DNA of 6,805 nt from an uncultured Campylobacter sp. (GTDB lineage: Bacteria > Campylobacterota > Campylobacteria > Campylobacterales > Campylobacteraceae). The notes beneath the pieces were generated by a model. That model had not been told where the DNA came from and did no database searches. It saw nothing but the letters and a program-made list of their open reading frames with translations. Location: assembly GCF_938030685.1 (NCBI RefSeq), contig NZ_CALHHX010000150.1, forward strand, positions 1 to 6,805, given 5' to 3'. Shown here one piece after another: positions 4,411 to 6,805 of the stretch (its first letter is position 1; each line of letters begins with the position of its first letter). The translations under genes were made by a program, and so were the position numbers.

Positions 4411-6805
4411 CTAAGCCTCTATCGTCGCGGGCCTATCAAACGCCGTTACGCTCGGCAGTTCGCCTTTAAATTTCTCGATCTGCGCCATGCTCGTGTGCGC
4501 GGTATTGCTTTGCGAGAGCTGCGAGCTAGGCACGTCCTTGGTTAGCACATTTATGTTGCCGTGTTTACATAGGCTGCGCTCGCCCCAGACGGCCGGGTCG
4601 TACCACGCACCCTCGCTTACGATCACGACGTTATCTTGCGCCGTATCGCTTACTAGCGCGCCGCAAAGTATCTCGCCTCGGTCGTTGTAGATCCTTACTA
4701 CGTCGCCCGTTTTTATACCGCGTGCCTTTGCCGTGGCGGGGCTGATGAGTGCGGGTTCGCGGTTTGCGATCTCGGCGTAGTTGCGGATGAGCGAGTTATT
4801 TAGCTGCGAGTGGAGCCTAAATTTAGAGTGCGCGCCGCTGATGGCGACCCCGTACTTGCTCACGTCGCTGCCCAACCACTCAAAGGGCTCCATCCACGTC
4901 GCGTGCGGCGGGCAGTCGGGATAGCCTAGCTTTTCGATCGCTTCGGAATAGAGCTCGATCTTACCAGACGGCGTTTTTCTCGGGATCTGCGCGGAAGTCC
5001 GCGTAGTTTGTGAAGTAGCGCTTTTTCTCGTCGATTTTATCAAATTTGACATAGCCTTTTTGCCAAAACTCCTCAAATTTAGGCATCGCTATGCCCATGC
5101 CCTCGGCTTTTGCAGCAGCATCGGCGTAAATTTCCCTCACCCACTCAAGCTCCGTTTTGCCCTCGCTAAAGGCCTGCTCGTACTCCTCGCCCCACTGCGC
5201 GCAGATGAGCCGAGCGATCTCAAAGTCGCTCTTGCTCTCGCCTGCGGGCTTTACTAGAGGTTTAATTGCAAAGAGGTATTCGCTAGTCGAGTTTGCAAAC
5301 TCTATATCCGTGCGTTCGCACTCAAGAGCAGCTGGCAGCACGATGTCGCTGAGTCTTGCCGTACTCGTCCAAAAGGGCTCGGTGGTGATGATCGCCTCTA
5401 TCTTTTTCATCGCCTCGACAGCGCGGTTGGTGTCCGGGTGGCGGGTGAAGGTCGAGCCGTTGGCGTTAAACATCACGCGGATGTGCGGCATGACGTACTT
5501 TTTGCCGTTGCGCTCGATTAGCTTACCAGGCTCCATGATCGCGTCTATGAGCCTGCTGTTTGGTATCTCGTGGTATTTGGCTTTGGCTAGCTTGCCTTGC
5601 GGGGCGATGTATTTTTCGTTTACCGCCGGGTTAAAGGCCTGAAGCTTTGGCGCGACGAAGCTGATATCTGCGTTTTTATGCATCTGATCGTTCATCACGT
5701 AGCCGCGCCCCGTCTTGCCGATGTCGCCTAGCATCGCAGCTAGCGTGATTAGCGCCCAGTATGCCATCTCGCCGTGGTGCTGACGCTGGATAGAGTAGCC
5801 CGTGACGATGAGCGTGTCTTTTTTAGCCAGCGTATCAGCTAGTTCTTTTAGCTCCTTTTCGCTCACGCCGCAAATTTTACTCGCCCATTTTAGATCCTTT
5901 TTCACGCCGTCTTTCGCGCCCGTGAAATAATCCTTAAATTTATCAAACCCGACCGTGTAGCGCTCAATAAATTCCTTGTCGTATAGCCCGTTTTCGTAAA
6001 GATAATCGCAAAGTCCGATCAGCATCGCCGTATCGGTGCAAGGGCGCACGGCGAGATACTCCGCGCCGAAATACTCCGCCGTTTCGTTGCGGTAGACGTC
6101 GACGCTGTAAATTTTCATCTCGCCTTTTTTAAATTTATCCTTCATAATCTCGTAGTAGGCGTAGGAGTTGTGCATCGGCACTCCGATAGCGATCTTGTTT
6201 GAGACGACGGGATTCGTACCCCAAAATACGATCGTTTTGGCCTCCTTTACCACGCCCTCCCAGCGCGTAGGATTATGCGTCGGATCGATAGAGCCCGTCA
6301 CGTGAGGCAAAAACGCCGTCGCCGCGCCGTATGAGTAGCCACCAAGCTCGCTCACGTAGCCTCCTAGCGCGTTTAGCATGCGCTTTGCGGTGCGCTGCGA
6401 GTGGCCGACCTTGCCTAGGCTACCCCACTGATAAAGCTGCCCGTAAATGGCCTCCGAGCCGTATTTATCGAAGTTTTCTTTTAAAATTTTAGCGCTTAGC
6501 TTTATCGCCTCGTCCCAGCTAACGCGCACGAAGGGCTCTTTGCCGCGAAGCTGCGGCTTTGGATTTGAGGGATCGGCTAGGAAGCTTTTGCGCACGTATG
6601 GGTATTTCACGCGCGTTTCGTTTTGGATGTGATCGCTTAGGGCGTTGTTTAGCACCGTTGGCATAGCATCTCCCTCGAATGGCTCTGTGCCCACGACCCT
6701 GCCGCCGATGGTTTGGACATAAAACGCGCCAAATTTATTCGCGCAAAGCCCCATCTGCTCGTCAAATATCGCCTGCGCCGCCGCGTCAAATTGTTTTGCC
6801 TGCGC
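4411..6805 (-). pseudogene. TorA/DorA/BisC-family molybdoenzyme (TMAO/DMSO/biotin sulfoxide reductase), 5' partial, one frameshift
   Basis: This family reduces TMAO, DMSO or other S/N-oxides at a molybdenum bis-MGD cofactor, usually in the periplasm after Tat export. About 609 codons run in one frame from the right edge to near 4979. About 187 more run in a second frame to TAG at 4413-4411, so roughly 796 of an expected 830-850 residues are visible. The frame stays open upstream of the ATG at 6754 (17 more codons), so the true start and any signal peptide are outside. Numbering from that ATG, LYQWGSLGK at 107-115 aligns with the SYGW active-site segment (Y108, W110). S141 in GGYSYGAA matches the molybdenum-ligand serine. 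No CxxC iron-sulfur motif is seen. The second frame holds TPSGKIELYSE, HSKFRLHSQLNN and GDVVRIYNDRGE, typical of the cofactor-binding C-terminal domain. Either it is a recent pseudogene or the shift is a sequencing error. Family assignment is firm; substrate is not. Confidence 0.88.
4961..4979 (-). other. Frameshift site in the reductase gene
   Basis: On the - strand the first frame reads RADPEKNAVW and stops at TAA (4963-4961). The frame one base forward reads RKTPSGKIELYSE and carries the rest of the conserved protein. The frames meet at a run of five A bases (complement of 4974-4978). Removing one A would join them as RADPEKTPSGKIE. From memory, relatives usually have a few more residues here (RADPExNPLxTPSGKIE), so an 11-base loss is an alternative explanation. 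Confidence 0.85.

Noticed and set aside
4974..4978. Phase-variable homopolymer controlling the reductase
   Set aside because: The tract is only five bases; Campylobacter phase variation normally uses much longer runs, mostly of G/C. A one-off mutation or sequencing error is simpler.
4961..4979. Programmed -1 frameshift at AAAAAC in the reductase
   Set aside because: Joining the frames needs a +1 (or -2) shift; a -1 shift at this site leads into the wrong frame. The family is not known to use recoding.
4411..5076. Separate 221-codon gene for the C-terminal part of the reductase
   Set aside because: Its first 33 or so codons are an out-of-frame reading of the upstream part, it has no ribosome-binding site, and its conserved part begins exactly where the other frame breaks off.

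Overview
The window looks like the chromosome of a higher-GC oral Campylobacter (Campylobacter gracilis, C. rectus or C. showae type). This is inferred from three things: campylobacterial-looking proteins, a promoter of the TAnAAT type behind a T-tract, and GC-rich genes separated by spacers packed with the palindrome AAATTT. The species cannot be fixed from the sequence alone.

Layout. (1) 1-407, + strand: the C-terminal end of an unrecognised gene encoding a long coiled coil with a polar, charged tail. (2) 408-1234: an 827-bp spacer with no credible gene. It is built from degenerate tandem units centred on AAATTT, and it ends in the pyrB promoter, an operator-like dyad and a strong ribosome-binding site. 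(3) 1235-3441, + strand: pyrB and pyrC, overlapping by ATGA. They encode aspartate carbamoyltransferase and an apparently active dihydroorotase, which catalyse steps two and three of de novo pyrimidine synthesis. (4) 3442-4410: a second spacer of about 970 bp. It starts with a 14-bp-period repeat, continues with four degenerate copies of a roughly 43-bp unit, and ends with two hairpins that share a stem sequence. The second hairpin is a good terminator for the leftward gene. (5) 4411-6805, - strand: a periplasmic-type TMAO/DMSO/biotin-sulfoxide reductase (TorA/DorA/BisC family molybdoenzyme). Its start lies beyond the right edge, and it is split by one frameshift near 4961-4979.

The pyrimidine operon and the respiratory reductase converge and have no evident functional link. 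The least ordinary content is in the spacers. By hand count AAATTT occurs about 27 times in spacer 1 and 16 times in spacer 2, against about 7 in pyrBC (2.2 kb) and 11 in the reductase (2.4 kb). The copies are arranged in regular units of about 28 or 43-47 bp. AAATTT is also an instance of RAATTY, the methylation site linked to DNA uptake in C. jejuni, which suggests one testable role. No tRNA, rRNA, CRISPR array, insertion sequence or prophage gene was seen.
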